From an uncultured Dorea sp. (GTDB lineage: Bacteria > Bacillota > Clostridia > Lachnospirales > Lachnospiraceae), in the NCBI GenBank assembly GCA_910585725.1, contig CAJUFA010000012.1:27128-91127 (forward strand): DNA of 64,000 nucleotides, read 5' to 3'. The notes beneath the pieces were generated by a model that saw only the letters and a program-made list of their open reading frames with translations, had not been told where the DNA came from and did not search any database. Numbering within the stretch: the stretch's first letter is position 1; each line of letters opens with the position of its first letter. The position numbers and the translations under genes were made by a program. Of this stretch, positions 1 through 8,549 are shown piece after piece.

Positions 1-721
1 CTACGGTCTGTCCCGGACCAATGTTTTTGTCTTTATATTTTACGGAAATAGGAAGGTAACTTCCAAGTTCATCCAACAGATTGTTGCGCTGATCCTTCAG
101 TTCCAGCGCAGGGTTACCAAGAATCTGGCTGTTTTTAATGTTGGTATTCAGTTCGGCAATATTCTCAAGAATCTGATTCAGATCGCCAAGATCTGTCGTA
201 TCGAAGCCTGTTTGTATGTCGTCCCGTACATCCTGAAGACGTACGGCATTGTCATGAAACAGATTCAGGATCGTCTGCATCTTGGAGCGTACCAGTGCGT
301 CGTTCTCCTGATTTCCAACCTGAGTAGAAAGAGTACTCAACGAACTGGTAAGGGAGATGAACGCATCACGGATACCGTCCATGACAGCTTCATCGAATAT
401 AGGAGTCAGCCTTTCAAATCCTGCAGCATGTGCGTCGGAAGTTCCGAGTCTGCTGATCTGGGAACGGTACTGAGCGTCCAAAAACGGGTCGCGAAGCTGA
501 GAAATTGCGGTCATTTCGGCTCCGAATCCGACTTTTATGTTAGATTTGGAATTGTACATATCCCCTTTTTGAAGATTCAGGCTGGCAACGTCAAGCCGCT
601 GCTTGGTATAACCGATAGTATTAATATTAGCAATATTCTGACCGGCAACGTCAAGCGCGCGCTGGCTGGCAGCCATGCCAAGCTGAGCGGTTGTAAAGCC
701 GGCAAATGTAGATCGTATCAT
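1..721 (-). CDS. flgK: Flagellar hook-associated protein 1 FlgK (partial, N-terminal part)
   Basis: The minus-strand frame starts with ATG at 721, preceded by a GGAGGAG ribosome binding site, and stays open to the left edge, so only about 240 N-terminal residues are visible. It begins MIRSTFAGFTTAQLGMAASQ, followed by a segment with VAGQNIANINTIGYTKQRL. This is the N-terminal rod/hook signature of FlgK (the A-x-x-N-I-A-N-x-x-T-x-G-Y motif); the following helical region (L-x-x-L-N-T-N-I) also fits. FlgK forms the first junction ring between hook and filament and is exported by the flagellar type III system. It is the third gene after flgM and flgN, the usual Gram-positive order, so it is probably read from the same late promoter. 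Its C-terminus lies outside the window. Confidence 0.95.
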   Translation of the reverse strand, partial: MIRSTFAGFTTAQLGMAASQRALDVAGQNIANINTIGYTKQRLDVASLNLQKGDMYNSKSNIKVGFGAEMTAISQLRDPFLDAQYRSQISRLGTSDAHAAGFERLTPIFDEAVMDGIRDAFISLTSSLSTLSTQVGNQENDALVRSKMQTILNLFHDNAVRLQDVRDDIQTGFDTTDLGDLNQILENIAELNTNIKNSQILGNPALELKDQRNNLLDELGSYLPISVKYKDKNIGPGQTV

Positions 722-741
722 AGAAATCTCCTCCTGATCTA

Positions 742-1215
742 TTAAACAGAACGACTTGTAAAGTGGTTCTTCTTTTTAGTGTTGTCTTCTTTTCTGCCGG
801 AAGCAGAATAGGTATTCCCGCCGGAATTTTCCGCGGCAAGAGCTGATTGTATTACATGAAGATTTACTTCGATGATATCCCTCGCGCTATCACTTACAGA
901 ACGGAAGGAGCGTACCCTTTCGGCAAGCTGATCGAACAGAGGACTTAGAAGTACGACAGCCTCTTCCGGCGCATGTTCAAGGATCTGACGAAAGGTATAT
1001 CCTTCCATGCCAAGCCTCTTCTGCTCCGATTCACGCTTCTGTTCTAACCCGCGCAACTGGAGAACTGCAGCCTGTTCTTTATGCATGCAGTCCTCAATAA
1101 ACGTAACCTGATTCTTAACAGCGGCGTCAAGTTTCTCCTGCTCTATAGGAATCAGATGGTCGAAAAGAGCGATAAACTCTTCGATTATCTTACTGTAATC
1201 TGAGAAATCATTCAT
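742..1215 (-). CDS. flgN: FlgN-type flagellar export chaperone
   Basis: This 157-aa, largely helical, charged protein lies between flgM and flgK. It has the size of FlgN and the expected long N-terminal helices (MNDFSDYSKIIEEFIALFDH, then L-I-P-I-E-Q-E-K-L-D-A-A). The family binds the hook-junction proteins FlgK and FlgL in the cytoplasm and escorts them to the export gate. Sequence identity within FlgN is always low, so the call rests on position, length and the Q-E-K-L-x-A segment. The last 25 residues are basic and polar and may be disordered. Gaps to the neighbours are short (13 bases to flgM, 20 to flgK), so one operon is likely. Confidence 0.85.
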   Translation of the reverse strand: MNDFSDYSKIIEEFIALFDHLIPIEQEKLDAAVKNQVTFIEDCMHKEQAAVLQLRGLEQKRESEQKRLGMEGYTFRQILEHAPEEAVVLLSPLFDQLAERVRSFRSVSDSARDIIEVNLHVIQSALAAENSGGNTYSASGRKEDNTKKKNHFTSRSV

Positions 1216-1228
1216 CCGGTATATCCTC

Positions 1229-1528
1229 CTATAGAAGAAGCATTCTGGCAGCTACAGCGTGCGCGTCGACGTGGTATGCGTTCGCAGACACCTGATCCTG
1301 CAGGCTTCGAATCTTATCTATAGACGCCGTATCTTTAACCTCGGAAGACAATCTCTGCGCAACTGCCTTGGCAAATGTATGCTCTTCAATCTGCCTGGGG
1401 TCAGACTTTATGATAACAGCATCGAAGTTATGTCCGTCATTAGAGATTACAGAAGGAGCAGAATTTTCCTTTGTATGAATACGCCGGTCTGTGAAATTAT
1501 TAATCACATTATTAGTTGTTATTTTCAT
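1229..1528 (-). CDS. flgM: Anti-sigma-28 factor FlgM
   Basis: The 99-aa product has the FlgM layout: a flexible N-terminus (MKITTNNVINNF) and a C-terminal helical part ending in I-R-S-L-Q-D-Q-V-S-A-N-A-Y-H-V-D, then A-V-A-A-R-M-L. This matches the family pattern I-x-x-L-x-x-x-I-x-x-G-x-Y-x-V-D-x-x-x-I-A-x-x-L. FlgM holds sigma-28 (FliA/SigD) inactive until the hook is complete and is then exported. The start ATG at 1528 follows an AAGGAG site. A GCCGATAT element lies 69 bases upstream of the start codon, so the gene is probably itself sigma-28 dependent, giving the usual negative feedback. Confidence 0.93.
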   Translation of the reverse strand: MKITTNNVINNFTDRRIHTKENSAPSVISNDGHNFDAVIIKSDPRQIEEHTFAKAVAQRLSSEVKDTASIDKIRSLQDQVSANAYHVDAHAVAARMLLL

Positions 1529-1594
1529 ACTGGACTCCTTTTCAAAATAATATTGTTACCTCTATTATCTGGGTAAATTAATTTGGTATACTAT

Positions 1595-1628
1595 GAATAT
1601 CGGCATAACTTCGGGAATCATAACCCCA
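1595..1628 (-). promoter_or_regulatory. Candidate sigma-28 (SigD-type) promoter of flgM-flgN-flgK
   Basis: On the minus strand, bases 1604-1597 read GCCGATAT, identical to the -10 core of SigD/FliA-type promoters. About 15 bases further upstream the -35 position reads GTTAT, only a weak match to TAAA. It lies between the cheB terminator and flgM, where a separate promoter is needed. Regulation by sigma-28 is inferred from the -10 match and the gene content. Confidence 0.6.
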
Positions 1629-1639
1629 AATAAGAGACA

Positions 1640-1730
1640 CATTTTTAAAAAAATTCCGCTTGTGCGGCTGCAATCAGCAATCTGTCTGTAATGCAGATTA
1701 GATACTGAATTAGCGGCCGCACAGGCGGAG
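1640..1730 (-). terminator. Rho-independent terminator after cheB, possibly bidirectional
   Basis: Bases 1656-1671 (CCGCTTGTGCGGCTGC) pair almost fully with 1713-1728 (GCGGCCGCACAGGCGG), with a smaller nested hairpin between them. In the minus direction the stem is followed by a run of seven T (complement of the A run at 1647-1653); in the plus direction it is followed by ATTATTTTTT. It ends the che operon just before flgM. Confidence 0.85.
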
Positions 1731-1731
1731 A

Positions 1732-2847
1732 TTATTTTTTCAGATGGTTCAGCAGTACGGAGGCGATGTTTTCACAGGAAGACTGTGTGCAGACCGCTCC
1801 GATGTTGAACGCAACCATAGGCATACCGTATACGACGCAGGATTCTTTATCCTGCCCGATGGTGAACGCTCCTGCCTGACGCATGGCAAGAAGGCCGTCC
1901 GCACCGTCGCTTCCCATACCGGTCATAATGATTCCGACTTTATTGATATGGACGTTCTTGGCGATGGAATGGAATAGCACGTCTACAGACGGACAGTGTC
2001 CGCTTACCTTGGCGCCGGGGCGGCATTGTACGATGTAATTTTGTCCGGACCGGACGACTTCCATCTGCTTGGCGCCGGGGGCGATCAGCGCGAGGCCGGG
2101 ATGAATGATATCGCCGTTCTTGGCTTCCCGTACTTCCATGGCGCAGATACGGTTCAGACGTTCGGCGTACATCGCGGTAAAGCCTTCAGGCATATGCTGT
2201 GTGATCACCATGCCCGGGATATTGGCGGGAAGTCTCTTAAGAACTTCCAGGGTGGCTTCTGTTCCTCCTGTGGACGCGCCCAGTCCTATGATCGTAGAAT
2301 CAAGAACCGTGCGTGACAGAGGCGGAAACGGCATCGGCTTGGCGGCGTGGGTACGCTGTGAAGGCGCCGCGCCGGAAGCATGAGAAGAACCATGAAAACC
2401 GGAGAACGAAGGCGCTGCCGAGGGAGCGGGCGAGGCGCTGCTTGGCCGGGCGACACGGACCTTAGCTTTCGAGGCCGCCTGTACTTTGAGGACCAGAGAG
2501 GAGTAGAAAGCTTCTTTTGAATTTGCAATACTCATATCTGGTTTACGGACGAAATCAACGGCTCCGGCTGAAAGTGCGTCGAATACGCTTAAGTTTAAGG
2601 AAGATACCAACACCACGGGTATCGGGTTCGTAGGGAGAAGCTTTTTAAGAAATTCAATTCCGCTCATTCCCGGCATCTCGACATCCAAAGTAAGAACGTC
2701 AGGTTTCAGTTGAGGGATCTTCTGCTGGGCGTCGTATGCATTGATGGCATAGCCGACGACTTCGATATTGGGCCTGGCAGACAGATGCTGTATAATCATC
2801 TGTCGAAAAAGGGAAGAGTCGTCGACGACTAATACTTTGATTTTCAT
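1732..2847 (-). CDS. cheB: Chemotaxis protein-glutamate methylesterase/deamidase CheB
   Basis: The 371-aa protein has the two CheB domains. Residues 1-120 form a receiver domain (VLVVDDSSLFRQM, with phospho-acceptor D55 in TLDVEMPGMSG). Residues about 180-371 form the methylesterase domain with the catalytic triad S192 (LGASTGG), H218 (ITQHMPEGF) and D314 (GMGSDGADGL). The linker at residues 130-175 is long and rich in Ala, Pro and Ser. CheB removes methyl groups from chemoreceptors and opposes the CheR product encoded just upstream; phosphorylation by CheA activates it. It is the last gene of the cheA-cheW-cheR-cheB series and is followed by a strong terminator. Confidence 0.97.
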   Translation of the reverse strand: MKIKVLVVDDSSLFRQMIIQHLSARPNIEVVGYAINAYDAQQKIPQLKPDVLTLDVEMPGMSGIEFLKKLLPTNPIPVVLVSSLNLSVFDALSAGAVDFVRKPDMSIANSKEAFYSSLVLKVQAASKAKVRVARPSSASPAPSAAPSFSGFHGSSHASGAAPSQRTHAAKPMPFPPLSRTVLDSTIIGLGASTGGTEATLEVLKRLPANIPGMVITQHMPEGFTAMYAERLNRICAMEVREAKNGDIIHPGLALIAPGAKQMEVVRSGQNYIVQCRPGAKVSGHCPSVDVLFHSIAKNVHINKVGIIMTGMGSDGADGLLAMRQAGAFTIGQDKESCVVYGMPMVAFNIGAVCTQSSCENIASVLLNHLKK

Positions 2848-2945
2848 AGTTGAGATTCCTTTCTTTGACTTAATATACCTGAAAAATACCCGAAAAGCCG
2901 CTTCTGAGTCCTCAGGATCTTCAAAAGCAGCTTACATAAGCAATA

Positions 2946-3758
2946 CTACGTTTTTCGGTATGTCGCGGGTTTCAGATACTCGTAAGGAGTCGTTGCTTTG
3001 TTCAAACTCTCAGAGTGTCCGATCAAAAGATACCCGCCTGGATTAGTTGCATTATAAAAACGTTGTACCAGGGCCTCTTTGGTAGGCTGGTCAAAATAAA
3101 TCATAACGTTTCTGCAAAAGATAACGTCGAATTTCAAACGGAACCGGATGGGATCCATCAGGTTGAAAGTTCTGAAAATTACGTTGGATTTAATCTCCGG
3201 GGCTACCGTAAATGTATCGGGTTCACCAGCCGGACGGAAATACTTGGAGCGCCAGGCCGGTGAAAGCTCTTTCAGAGAGTCTTTATCATATACGGCATTC
3301 TTCGCGGCAACCAGGGCGTTCTGCGAGATGTCGGTTGCAAGAACCCTCGTATCCCAGGCTGAAGCCTTGGCGCCGAAGAACTCCTTCAGGATCATGGAGA
3401 TCGTATAAGGTTCTTCTCCGGAAGAGCATGCCGCGCTCCATATGCTTAGAACCTTATCCTTTTTTGTCTCTACAAGATATGGAAGGATCGTGTCCTTAAA
3501 AAATTCAAAATGCGAGCTTTCCCGCATAAAGAAAGTATAGTTCGTAGTAAGTTTATTGAGCATCAATTCCAGGTCTTCCGGCTTTTTATTTTTAATCAGA
3601 TTGTCGATATACTCCTCAAACGATGAGAATCCCATGGATATAATCGAATTAGAGAGACGTCCTACAATCAATTGACGCTTTTTTGACAGATCAATTCCAT
3701 AATTTTGATGCACAAAAGTAACTAAACGTTGAAAGTCACGATCAGTAATTGTTAACAT
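2946..3758 (-). CDS. cheR: Chemotaxis protein methyltransferase CheR
   Basis: The 270-aa product begins with the all-helical CheR N-domain (MLTITDRDFQRLVTFVHQNY, with YGIDLSKK). It continues with a SAM-dependent methyltransferase domain carrying W-S-A-A-C-S-S-G-E-E-P-Y, the CheR form of the SAM-binding motif, and F-C-R-N-V-M-I-Y-F. It methylates glutamates of chemoreceptors using S-adenosylmethionine and sets receptor gain together with CheB. Its length is typical. It lies between cheW (23 bases) and cheB (98 bases) in the same direction; nothing clear is seen in the 98-base gap. Confidence 0.96.
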   Translation of the reverse strand: MLTITDRDFQRLVTFVHQNYGIDLSKKRQLIVGRLSNSIISMGFSSFEEYIDNLIKNKKPEDLELMLNKLTTNYTFFMRESSHFEFFKDTILPYLVETKKDKVLSIWSAACSSGEEPYTISMILKEFFGAKASAWDTRVLATDISQNALVAAKNAVYDKDSLKELSPAWRSKYFRPAGEPDTFTVAPEIKSNVIFRTFNLMDPIRFRLKFDVIFCRNVMIYFDQPTKEALVQRFYNATNPGGYLLIGHSESLNKATTPYEYLKPATYRKT

Positions 3759-3781
3759 TATTATCGAACTCCTTTGTGTAT

Positions 3782-4258
3782 TTAGTATGACTGAACAAGC
3801 TGCTCACAGTCGAGGAAGAGGATTACGGAGCGGTCTGAAGAAGAAACCATTCCGTTAATCAATTCCTGCTGATTTTCCACAGGAACAGGAGAGACCTTAC
3901 TTTGGTCAATATCCATAACCTGCTGGACTGCGTCTACGATAATACCAATGCTGGTGGAGTTGATATTCAATACGATGATACAGGTTGAACTCGTATATTC
4001 AATCGAAGGTTTACCCATACGCAGGCGGATGTCAATGATCGGGATAATCTGACCTCTCAGGTTAATGATGCCTTTTACATAATTCGGAACGAGCGGAACC
4101 ATAGTAATAATATGATTCGTTATAATTTCGATTACATAGTTCGTGCTGACGCCGATGGTGAGCCCGTCAGAACTGAATGTTAAAAAGCGTTCTGTAGAAA
4201 CCGACATTCCATCCTCTATCATTTCATTTGCTGTATTTACTGCTGTATCTGCTGACAT
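3782..4258 (-). CDS. cheW: Chemotaxis adaptor protein CheW
   Basis: The 158-aa protein is a single CheW domain: F-L-T-F-S-S-D-G-L-T-I-G-V-S-T-N-Y-V-I-E-I, then VKGIINLRGQIIPIIDIRLR (the typical G-x-x-N-x-R-G-x-x-x-P-V-x-D) and I-I-V-D-A-V-Q-Q-V. CheW couples chemoreceptors to the kinase CheA in the membrane-associated signalling array. It lies 27 bases downstream of cheA. The first 20 residues are extra relative to the core fold and rich in Asn, Glu and Thr. Confidence 0.96.
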   Translation of the reverse strand: MSADTAVNTANEMIEDGMSVSTERFLTFSSDGLTIGVSTNYVIEIITNHIITMVPLVPNYVKGIINLRGQIIPIIDIRLRMGKPSIEYTSSTCIIVLNINSTSIGIIVDAVQQVMDIDQSKVSPVPVENQQELINGMVSSSDRSVILFLDCEQLVQSY

Positions 4259-4285
4259 AATTATTCCTCCAGTTTTCTGTACTCT

Positions 4286-6415
4286 TTAATATAGGCCCTG
4301 AGTCGCGGCATATAGATTGCTGATATCCAGGATAAGGCTGATATTGCCGTCTCCAAGGATCGTGCAGCCGCCGATTCCGGAATCCTTAATATTGAAATTA
4401 CTCAAGAATGGTGATAGTGGTTTCACAACTACCTGTTGTTCTCCGAGAAGCTCGTCTACAAACAGACAGTATGACTTATCGGCGGTTTCCACCCAGATCA
4501 GGATACCGTCTTCTATATTGGTGACTTCTGTCTCAATATTATATAGATCATGTATCCTTATAATAGGATAGAAAGCGTCCTGACACTTAATAATCTCGTT
4601 GCCGCTGGCATCCAGAATTACATCCTCTTTCTGTGTTTTAAAGGATTGGCGGATGTTAGCGATCGGTATCGTAAACATGGATTTGCCGACAGAAACCTCC
4701 ATACCGTCTGTAATCGCCATGGTAAGCGGAATCTTAAGCGTGGTACAGCTGCCCTTGCCAAGTTCGCTTGTAATGGAGATGGTTCCGCCTACTGCTTCTA
4801 CGTTCTTCTTAACAACGTCCATACCTACGCCGCGGCCGGAAAATTCCGTGACTTCCTCATTCGTGGAGAAACCGGGCAGTAAGAGGAGGGACAGGATCTC
4901 TTTCTTGGAATAATCACTTGCAGGTTTGGTGAGGATACCGTTACGCTCTGCCTTGGCGAGGATCTTATCAGGATCCATGCCCTGTCCGTCGTCGGAAATG
5001 GAGATAATAACCTCGCTTCCGGTATGCGCCGCAGAGAGAACGATTTCTGCCTGTGGTTTCTTGCCTGCGGCGATACGATCTTCAACATTTGTCTCAACGC
5101 CGTGGTCCATTGAGTTACGCACGATATGCATGATCGGGTCTCCGATGCTGTCTACAACCGTCTTGTCTACTTCTGTATTTTCGCCGATCAATGTGAGACG
5201 TACGTCTTTGTTAAGCTTCTTCTTCATGTCGCGGACGATACGGTTCATCTTCTGGAAAGTACCGGCCAGAGGAACCATTCGAAGGGACATGGCAATATCT
5301 TGAAGATCACCTGTCAATTTTCTCAACTGACGGGCAGATTTCAGGAAGTTATCAAGCTTCAGATTCTGCAGGTCAGGAGAAGAGGTAACCATGGATTCGG
5401 TAATAACGATCTCGCCGACGATTGCTACCAGACTGTCGAGTTTGGACAGATTGACGCTGATCAGGCTCTGCTTAACAGGAGCGCCGGTATGTGCAGGCGT
5501 ACCCGGAGCCGCCGGTTTGGCCGGTTCTGCGGCTGAAGAAGTATCGACTGCCGGAACCGCGGCTGCCGGTTTTGAAGCAGAAACAGCTTTTGCAGCCGGT
5601 TCTGGTTTTTTCGAAGCTTTGGTGGCAACGTTCTCTATTACCTCGTAAGTCTCGATACTGTTCTGTATCTTGAGGATCGGAATGGCTTTTTCAACGTCTT
5701 CGTGGGAAGAAAGAGCAATGAAGAAACCGTTCTCGACGATAGATTCACACGTATCCGCAGCTGATTCTACATCTTCCGGATAGTGTTCAAAGTTGAGTTC
5801 AATCTCGTTCAGCGCAGTAATAACCATGAACGCGCGCAGATTCTCCATTCCGGATCCGACTTCAAAACGAATCCGAATGAAATAAGGTAAATCGCTCTTA
5901 GGACATCCCGCAAGTTCCTGGTTGATGGCGGCAATAGCGTCTGCATCGGCAGCCGGCGCGGCGTCAGCAGCGGCGCTTTCCTTACCGGATGAAGTATCGG
6001 AGGAACTGTTGCCGGAAGAACTGATTTTTTCCAAAAAGCTATTAATATTTGCAATGATCTGGTCGATATTACTGCTAAGGGGTTCATCGTTTTCGATTTT
6101 TTCAACCTCTACACGAAGAGCGTCCGTAGATTGGAACATCAGATTAAACAGATCGCTCTTATGGGATTCATCCAGAGAATCCATTCCGTTTTCACGGATA
6201 TAGAAGAATAAGTCTTCTATATGATGGGCAATCTCCATCAATGTGGAGAATTCCATCATGGCAGATGAACCTTTAATAGTATGCATGATACGAAAGATTT
6301 CATTGACGTCGTTCGTTGTGAAAGCCTCGTTCTTCTCCGCTTCAATTAGAAGTTCATCCAGCTGTTCCATAAGAGTATTAGTCTCATAAAGATACATTTC
6401 AAGCATGTTATCCAT
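4286..6415 (-). CDS. cheA: Chemotaxis histidine kinase CheA
   Basis: The 709-aa protein shows the full CheA order. The HPt domain (residues 1-110) has phospho-acceptor H45 in RIMHTIKGSSAMM. A P2-like region (about 170-265) is followed by an Ala/Pro-rich linker. Next come the dimerisation domain (about 310-375), the ATPase domain with an N-box (VRNSMDHGVE) and G boxes (DDGQGMD, GRGVGMDVV), and a C-terminal CheW-like domain. It autophosphorylates in response to receptor state and passes the phosphate to CheB and to a CheY not seen in this window. It is first in its operon and divergent from the 6529 gene; the shared 113-base gap must hold promoters for both sides, but I see no clear consensus there. 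Confidence 0.97.
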   Translation of the reverse strand: MDNMLEMYLYETNTLMEQLDELLIEAEKNEAFTTNDVNEIFRIMHTIKGSSAMMEFSTLMEIAHHIEDLFFYIRENGMDSLDESHKSDLFNLMFQSTDALRVEVEKIENDEPLSSNIDQIIANINSFLEKISSSGNSSSDTSSGKESAAADAAPAADADAIAAINQELAGCPKSDLPYFIRIRFEVGSGMENLRAFMVITALNEIELNFEHYPEDVESAADTCESIVENGFFIALSSHEDVEKAIPILKIQNSIETYEVIENVATKASKKPEPAAKAVSASKPAAAVPAVDTSSAAEPAKPAAPGTPAHTGAPVKQSLISVNLSKLDSLVAIVGEIVITESMVTSSPDLQNLKLDNFLKSARQLRKLTGDLQDIAMSLRMVPLAGTFQKMNRIVRDMKKKLNKDVRLTLIGENTEVDKTVVDSIGDPIMHIVRNSMDHGVETNVEDRIAAGKKPQAEIVLSAAHTGSEVIISISDDGQGMDPDKILAKAERNGILTKPASDYSKKEILSLLLLPGFSTNEEVTEFSGRGVGMDVVKKNVEAVGGTISITSELGKGSCTTLKIPLTMAITDGMEVSVGKSMFTIPIANIRQSFKTQKEDVILDASGNEIIKCQDAFYPIIRIHDLYNIETEVTNIEDGILIWVETADKSYCLFVDELLGEQQVVVKPLSPFLSNFNIKDSGIGGCTILGDGNISLILDISNLYAATQGLY

Positions 6416-6528
6416 AATATTAGTACCGCCTTATCTATTAATGTTGATATGTTTAAAAAATATTATTTCTAGATATATCGTCATAATGGTGCAAAAGGAT
6501 AAGAGTAAATTATAGAGTAGGTGAAAAA

Positions 6529-7947
6529 ATGTCAAATATTTTAAAAGTAACAACTCCCACCGTCGGATATGACAACACAGTGAATAATAAACCGACGCCT
6601 TCCCAGCAGGCAGAGGATTTAAGTATTAAGAATCCGGTAGAAGCGAATAAGGTGGGCCGGGCGGACGGCCGGGCGGAGTCTAACAGCAACGACGGCGGCA
6701 GAGGCATCTCATATGATTCTAATTTCGGCACTTTCATACAGTCTCTAAGAGATCTTCCGAAACTCAGCGAGATCATGAGCAAGATGATCTTCAGCGGAAT
6801 GGGGAATCTGGTAGAATCCGGGATCAGCAAAGGAACCGCGGAAGAGATCCAGGCATTCTTTCAGATGCTTGAAATGTCGCCGGAAAAGATGACGGAATTC
6901 CTGAAAGCACAGATGGCGGGAGCGAACCGTCTGCAGGGGCCGCTGTTCGACGTGCTGCGTCAGATCATGGATGAAGCGACGACCGTAGAACTTAAGGCCG
7001 GAGTGTTGGATCTTTTGAAGAAATATAACGACATGTCGTCAGGAAAACATATTCTTGAGAACATCAAAGGAGAATTGGAAGAGATTGAAGCCCGGATGTT
7101 CCGCGGCGACAGAGAGGGGCTTGAGAAGCTTGCCATGCGGCTGAAACCTCATAGTATGGACGCCAATGCCGTGAATACAAGGCTGTTGAAAGAACAGATT
7201 ATTCCTTATATGGGCAAATATGTGGCGGATAACAGAGAGATGGGAAAACTCCGGGATTTGGTTACGCTGGTGGCGTTCAATACGGCGCGTTACGAGAGCG
7301 GAAGCCTTGAAAAAGTAACGCAGGCATTTCAGAGACTGATGGATTTTCCTGGTTTTAATAAACATTTCAAGGGGATGACAGAGGCTGATTTCCGGAAGAT
7401 GCTGGTGAATGTTGATTATGACAGGGCGGCGGGGAAGAGTGAACTTGCCGATAAGCTGCTTAACATCATGCAGGCGGGCGTGAAAGGAGAGGCCGGTATT
7501 GAGAATCGTGAAGCGTTCGTGAATATCATGAGGAGTATGCTGGTGAATGAGAGCGTCTATATGCCGCTTATGCATGTTATGCTGCCGGTGATCCTGGACG
7601 GCGTTCCGATGTTTTCCGAGATGTGGGTGGATCCGGATGAAGAATCAGGGAATCCGGGTTCTAAAGAGCGCGGTGTAAAGCTTTTGATCAAATTTGACAT
7701 GAAAGATGTTGGATTTTTTGACATGATGTTGTATTATGAGAAGGGAAAGATAGATATGCTGATTCATTATCCGGAAGAACTTTCGGGTCATGAGAGCGAT
7801 ATCCGTGAGAATATACGCAAGATCATGAGCAAGAATAAGCTGGAGCTGGAGTATCTTGGTGTAGAGCGGAATAAGGCGCCGATACAGGTGTCTGCTGCAT
7901 TCCCGAAGATATTCGAAAGGAGAAATTCGATTAATGTCACAATATGA
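6529..7947 (+). CDS. Flagellar hook-length control-like (YlqG/FliK-type) protein
   Basis: The 472-aa protein has a low-complexity polar N-terminus (residues 1-65) and a helical middle. The C-terminal part (about 370-460) has a pattern resembling the Flg_hook domain of FliK: K-L-L-I-K-F-D-M-K-D-V-G-F-F-D-M-M-L-Y-Y, then I-R-E-N-I-R-K-I-M-S. It overlaps by 14 bases the next gene, which encodes a free FlhB C-terminal domain; B. subtilis ylqG-ylqH have this same arrangement. FliK proteins act with FlhB to switch export specificity, so a role in export control is plausible but inferred. The start is set by GTAGGTGAAAA before ATG. Confidence 0.6.
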   Translation: MSNILKVTTPTVGYDNTVNNKPTPSQQAEDLSIKNPVEANKVGRADGRAESNSNDGGRGISYDSNFGTFIQSLRDLPKLSEIMSKMIFSGMGNLVESGISKGTAEEIQAFFQMLEMSPEKMTEFLKAQMAGANRLQGPLFDVLRQIMDEATTVELKAGVLDLLKKYNDMSSGKHILENIKGELEEIEARMFRGDREGLEKLAMRLKPHSMDANAVNTRLLKEQIIPYMGKYVADNREMGKLRDLVTLVAFNTARYESGSLEKVTQAFQRLMDFPGFNKHFKGMTEADFRKMLVNVDYDRAAGKSELADKLLNIMQAGVKGEAGIENREAFVNIMRSMLVNESVYMPLMHVMLPVILDGVPMFSEMWVDPDEESGNPGSKERGVKLLIKFDMKDVGFFDMMLYYEKGKIDMLIHYPEELSGHESDIRENIRKIMSKNKLELEYLGVERNKAPIQVSAAFPKIFERRNSINVTI

Positions 7948-8485
7948 TGATGTGATGAATAAAAAAGCAGTCGCGCTGCGGTATGATGAGAATAAGGATG
8001 TGGCGCCGGTGATCGTAGCGTCGGGACTTGGATATATGGCTGAGAGGATCGTGGAGATGGCCAATGAGAACGGGGTGCCGGTGTATGAAGATAATTCACT
8101 GGCGACGGTGCTGACGCAGTTGGATCTGGGAACGGCGGTTCCGGAGGAGTTGTATCAGGCGATCGTAGATATCTACGCTTATTTTCTGAGATATAACCCG
8201 CAGAAAATACAGGAAGCGGAAGAAGAGGCGAGGGAGGCCGAGCGGCGGGCGCGCGAAGAAGCCGCGGCCAAGGAGGATGAAGGCGAGGCGGCCGGCGGAG
8301 AGTCTGCGGAGGAAGGCGCTTCGGGCGAGGCTGAAGCAGTATCTGCGGCAGCCGGAGCAAAAGCAGCGTCGAGACCGGCGGGGCAGAAGAAAGCAGCCGC
8401 GGCAAGGTCAAAAGGACAGACGAGGCAGCCGAAGGCAAAAGCAGCGGTGAAACCGGTGGGACAGACCGGAAGGAAGCAGAGATAA
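7934..8485 (+). CDS. Free FlhB C-terminal-like protein (YlqH/FhlB family) with a long charged tail
   Basis: Residues 1-90 match the cytoplasmic export-switch domain of FlhB: K-A-V-A-L-R-Y-D-E-N-K-D-V-A-P-V-I-V-A-S-G, then E-N-G-V-P-V-Y-E-D-N-S-L-A and L-D-L-G-T-A-V-P-E-E-L-Y-Q-A-I. The usual N-P-T-H autocleavage site is absent, as is normal for stand-alone versions, which are about 90 residues long. Here a further 93 residues follow: first an acidic Glu/Ala stretch likely to be coiled coil, then an Ala/Lys/Arg-rich basic end. The start codon lies inside the upstream FliK-like gene, so translation is probably coupled. The tail could bind nucleic acid or the membrane surface; that is a guess. 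Confidence 0.8.
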   Translation: MSQYDDVMNKKAVALRYDENKDVAPVIVASGLGYMAERIVEMANENGVPVYEDNSLATVLTQLDLGTAVPEELYQAIVDIYAYFLRYNPQKIQEAEEEAREAERRAREEAAAKEDEGEAAGGESAEEGASGEAEAVSAAAGAKAASRPAGQKKAAAARSKGQTRQPKAKAAVKPVGQTGRKQR

Positions 8486-8549
8486 GACTTGCTGAATATG
8501 GTAAAGCCGTTACTATTTGTGCCGCCGTTTGGCGGGAATGGAGATTGAT

